In this document: positions 62,057-64,000 of the stretch, piece by piece
Layout of the letters: the number at the start of each line of letters is the position of its first letter
Position numbering within the stretch: the first letter of the stretch is position 1
Source of the DNA: Craspedostauros australis
Taxonomy: Eukaryota; Bacillariophyta; Bacillariophyceae; Mastogloiales; Achnanthaceae
DNA length: 64,000 nucleotides
Direction of reading: 5' to 3'
Assembly: GCA_026770025.1 (NCBI GenBank)
Contig: JAMXDE010000032.1
Coordinates: 124,001-188,000, forward strand
The notes under the pieces: model-generated
Database searches by the model: none
What the model saw: the letters and a program-made list of their open reading frames with translations, nothing else
What the model was told of the DNA's origin: nothing
Program-made: the position numbers and the translations under genes

Positions 62057-63361
62057 ATGAAGATCATCAAGCTGATCCCGTCGCTGTTCCTGGCATCCGT
62101 CGTATGGATGATGGATGACGCTATCATCACGGCTGTTGCGGCTGCCGAGCAGGATGTTGCCGAGATGGAAGCTGAGGTTGTTGTGGAGGAGTCCGCAACG
62201 CAAGGAGAGGAGGAGTTGATCGAAGAAGATGTTGTCACCTCCGAGGAAGGTGAAACTGCAGATGATGAAACCGTTTCAGACGAAACGGGAGAAAGCGAAG
62301 CAGCAGCCGAAGAAGAGGTAGCCACAGAGGCAGCAGCTGCGACCGACGATGGTGAGACCACCTCGGATGCAACAGAAGAGGCTGCCACGCAGCAACAGGA
62401 GTCCGAAGCAGCAGCTGACGCTGCAGCTGATAAGAAGGAGAAGCAACTGCCAGTGCAGGCCGGACCATTGGTGGACTTGTTGGGACCGAGCTTGCTGTCT
62501 CTCGAAATGATCGACGAGACGACTGCCCAATTCAAGCAGCATTTGACCAGCGATGCTCTTGCTGGAAAGAAGGTCATTGGATTGTACTTCAGCGCCGATT
62601 GGTGAGTGCAATATGTTTGGCATGTCGTGTGCAGCGTCAGAAACCACGATATGCGGAATTGCTTTGTCGATGCATACAAATTGAAGCGATGCCATCATGT
62701 GTTTGGATGCTCTGTGCTGTGCGTGATGAACAGATGGCTTTGTCTGCATTCCTGTGCCATGCATCAAACCCAACAGAGCTTGATCGATCATAGCGCTTCC
62801 ATGAATCTTTAACTCTCACAAATATTCGTCGTTGCTGTGATCCCACCATCATCACCGAACAACAAACACGAACACGAACACATCAGGTGCGGACCATGCC
62901 GACAATTCACACCAGAGCTAGTCAACTTCTACAACCGCATGAACAACCGCCGTGGCCGCAAGGGTGAGTTTGAAATCGTCTGGATTTCGAGATGTCGCGA
63001 CGTCGACTCCTACGGACAGTACTTCACCCAGATGAACTGGTTGGCAATGCCACCGGAAGAGGCCATGGGACAGCGCGGCATGGCTCTCGGAGATAAGTAC
63101 AAGGTCAAGGGCATCCCCTCCCTTGTCCTCCTCGATGATCTGGGTCAGGTCATCACCACCGACGCCCGCAACAAGATCCCGCAGGACACGGCCGGCATTG
63201 GCTTTCCGTGGCGCAGCCCGTTGGCGACCGTGATATCAGTCATCCTTCCACGATCGTTGCGGTTGATGCTTGGCAATCAACTCGGCATCATTAAGAGCAA
63301 GGTCATCGACAAGGTCAAATCGTTGTTGCCTGGAAGAGCGAAGGCACCTGCGATGGCGTAA
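62057..63361 (+). CDS. Secretory thioredoxin-fold protein (tryparedoxin/nucleoredoxin-like)
   Basis: Two exons, 62057..62601 and 62887..63361 (GATTG|GTGAGT, CATCAG|GTGCGG, phase 2), give 339 residues. Signal peptide (KLIPSLFLASVVWMM region). Residues 30-135 are an Ala/Glu/Thr-rich acidic low-complexity stretch. The thioredoxin domain starts near 150 (LLGPSLLSLEMIDETT, KKVIGLYFSADW); the active site WCGPCRQFTPELVNFY is assembled exactly across the intron. Typical tryparedoxin parts follow: FEIVWISRCRDVDSYGQYF, MNWLAMPPEE, YKVKGIPSLVLLDD with the cis-Pro. The tail (120 residues) is basic and mildly hydrophobic. Dithiol-disulfide reductase or isomerase of the secretory pathway or plastid periphery; partner unknown. 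Confidence 0.85.
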
Positions 63362-63756
63362 ACGGAATGCGAGGTGCTCGAAAGGGTCTCGTTTGCTTTC
63401 TCAATGGTCAAGCAGAGTACGGATAGAGTCATCAACGACTATGCGAGTATACAGATACAGTAGACAGTAAACAGTAAACAGTAAACAAATCCCTCCATTG
63501 CTTATCCGTGCATACCTATGCATACCGCTCCTATCCACTCGTTGCGTCGACTCGTGATGAACTTGAAAATAATCCACAAATGGACGTCCGCTCACGCGTT
63601 ATGGTGGCACCGAAGTCTTCAAATACGTACATTCATGACTACGCATTCAAAGCGCCCAGTTGCTCAGTTTGCACATTGCGTCTTGCACAAGCTTCTTGGC
63701 TCTATTCCAACCTGCATACGACTATGGTGCTACGTTTACCTCTCAACTGGCACACT
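63362..63756. other. Convergent flank, no gene
   Basis: Short 3-prime flanks with three to four copies of the heptamer CAGTAAA at 63459-63487. Nothing else. Confidence 0.4.
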
Positions 63757-64000
63757 CTACATGTCATCGTCTTCTTGACTTGTGATGCCGAGCTGTTCAT
63801 AGATGGTTCCAATCTTTTCAAAGGCGTCCATCATCTCCTTCAGGCTCTCACGCTTCTCTTCCGCATCCCCTTCCAGGTACACTGGATCGCCCCGCGATGG
63901 CAGGATGACGTTGAACCGGTCCACGTAGGTGTCGATCAATGCCGTCGCCGACTTCACCTGAAGGGTGATGCCTGCCTTGCTCGTGGTGATGTATCCTCGT
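63757..64000 (-). CDS. C-terminal part of an unidentified protein, cut by right edge
   Basis: The frame is open from the window edge to a stop at 63757, about 80 residues: an initial GYITTSKAGITLQVKSATAL segment, then LIDTYVDRFNVILPSRGDPV, a charged EEKRESLKEMMDAFEKI helix and an acidic end TSQEDDDM. Looks like the end of a helical cytosolic protein. I do not recognise the family. A 5-prime part lies outside the window. Confidence 0.6.
   Translation of the reverse strand, partial: RGYITTSKAGITLQVKSATALIDTYVDRFNVILPSRGDPVYLEGDAEEKRESLKEMMDAFEKIGTIYEQLGITSQEDDDM

Overview
The window reads as nuclear DNA of a stramenopile alga, most likely a diatom. Seven or more of the encoded proteins begin with a secretory signal peptide. 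Several of these carry the plastid-import cleavage motif of diatoms (variants of ASAFAP: ANAFAP, CHAFAP, ASFAP, ASAFT). Introns are few and short (one or two per gene, GT-AG with one exception), and intergenic DNA is rich in simple repeats. One family, at 35.9 kb, resembles a group I know only from diatom proteomes. I cannot name the species.

Layout. 0-2.6 kb: 3-prime-truncated choline-transporter-like gene on the minus strand, with a 28-nt microexon. 3.3-4.3 kb: first copy of a 1-kb inverted-repeat transposon; the second, inverted copy lies at 43.2-44.2 kb. 4.3-6.4 kb: no confident gene. 6.5-9.0 kb: mariner-type transposase with an upstream accessory frame. 10.3-11.8 kb: secreted heme peroxidase with an anomalous splice acceptor. 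13.9-15.8 kb: prenylcysteine oxidase. 17.4-23.2 kb: unknown presequence protein, P-loop kinase, plastid DUF1118/RIQ-like protein and an unknown plastid-type protein. 24.2-28.8 kb: ribokinase, inosine triphosphate pyrophosphatase and cytochrome b561. 31.1-33.1 kb: a protein with two RING-H2/Deltex-C modules in tandem. 35.9-40.3 kb: diatom-type unknown, aldo/keto reductase and an acidic plastid protein. 41.2-42.9 kb: MFS transporter. 45.3-50.2 kb: a 1641-residue secreted von Willebrand A protein with mucin-like linkers and two pairs of repeated domains. 51.2-54.0 kb: Nup85-like nucleoporin. 54.2-64 kb: plastid CDGSH iron-sulfur protein, kynurenine-type aminotransferase, RNase P p30, the tiny APC/C subunit CDC26 (two exons), a one-span plastid protein, a secretory thioredoxin-fold protein, and the C-terminus of an unidentified gene at the right edge.

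The genes are single, mostly unrelated housekeeping and plastid functions on both strands; there is no operon and no obvious pathway cluster. Thematically, plastid proteins, nucleotide/sugar metabolism (ribokinase, ITPase, kinase) and redox proteins (peroxidase, CDGSH, cytochrome b561, thioredoxin fold) recur. The most unusual items are the tandem Deltex-like ligase, the modular secreted vWA protein, the transposon pair that carries conserved TGACGTCA sites, and the non-AG acceptor in the peroxidase gene.

No tRNA, rRNA or CRISPR array was recognised. All identities are from reading the sequence; no database search was run.
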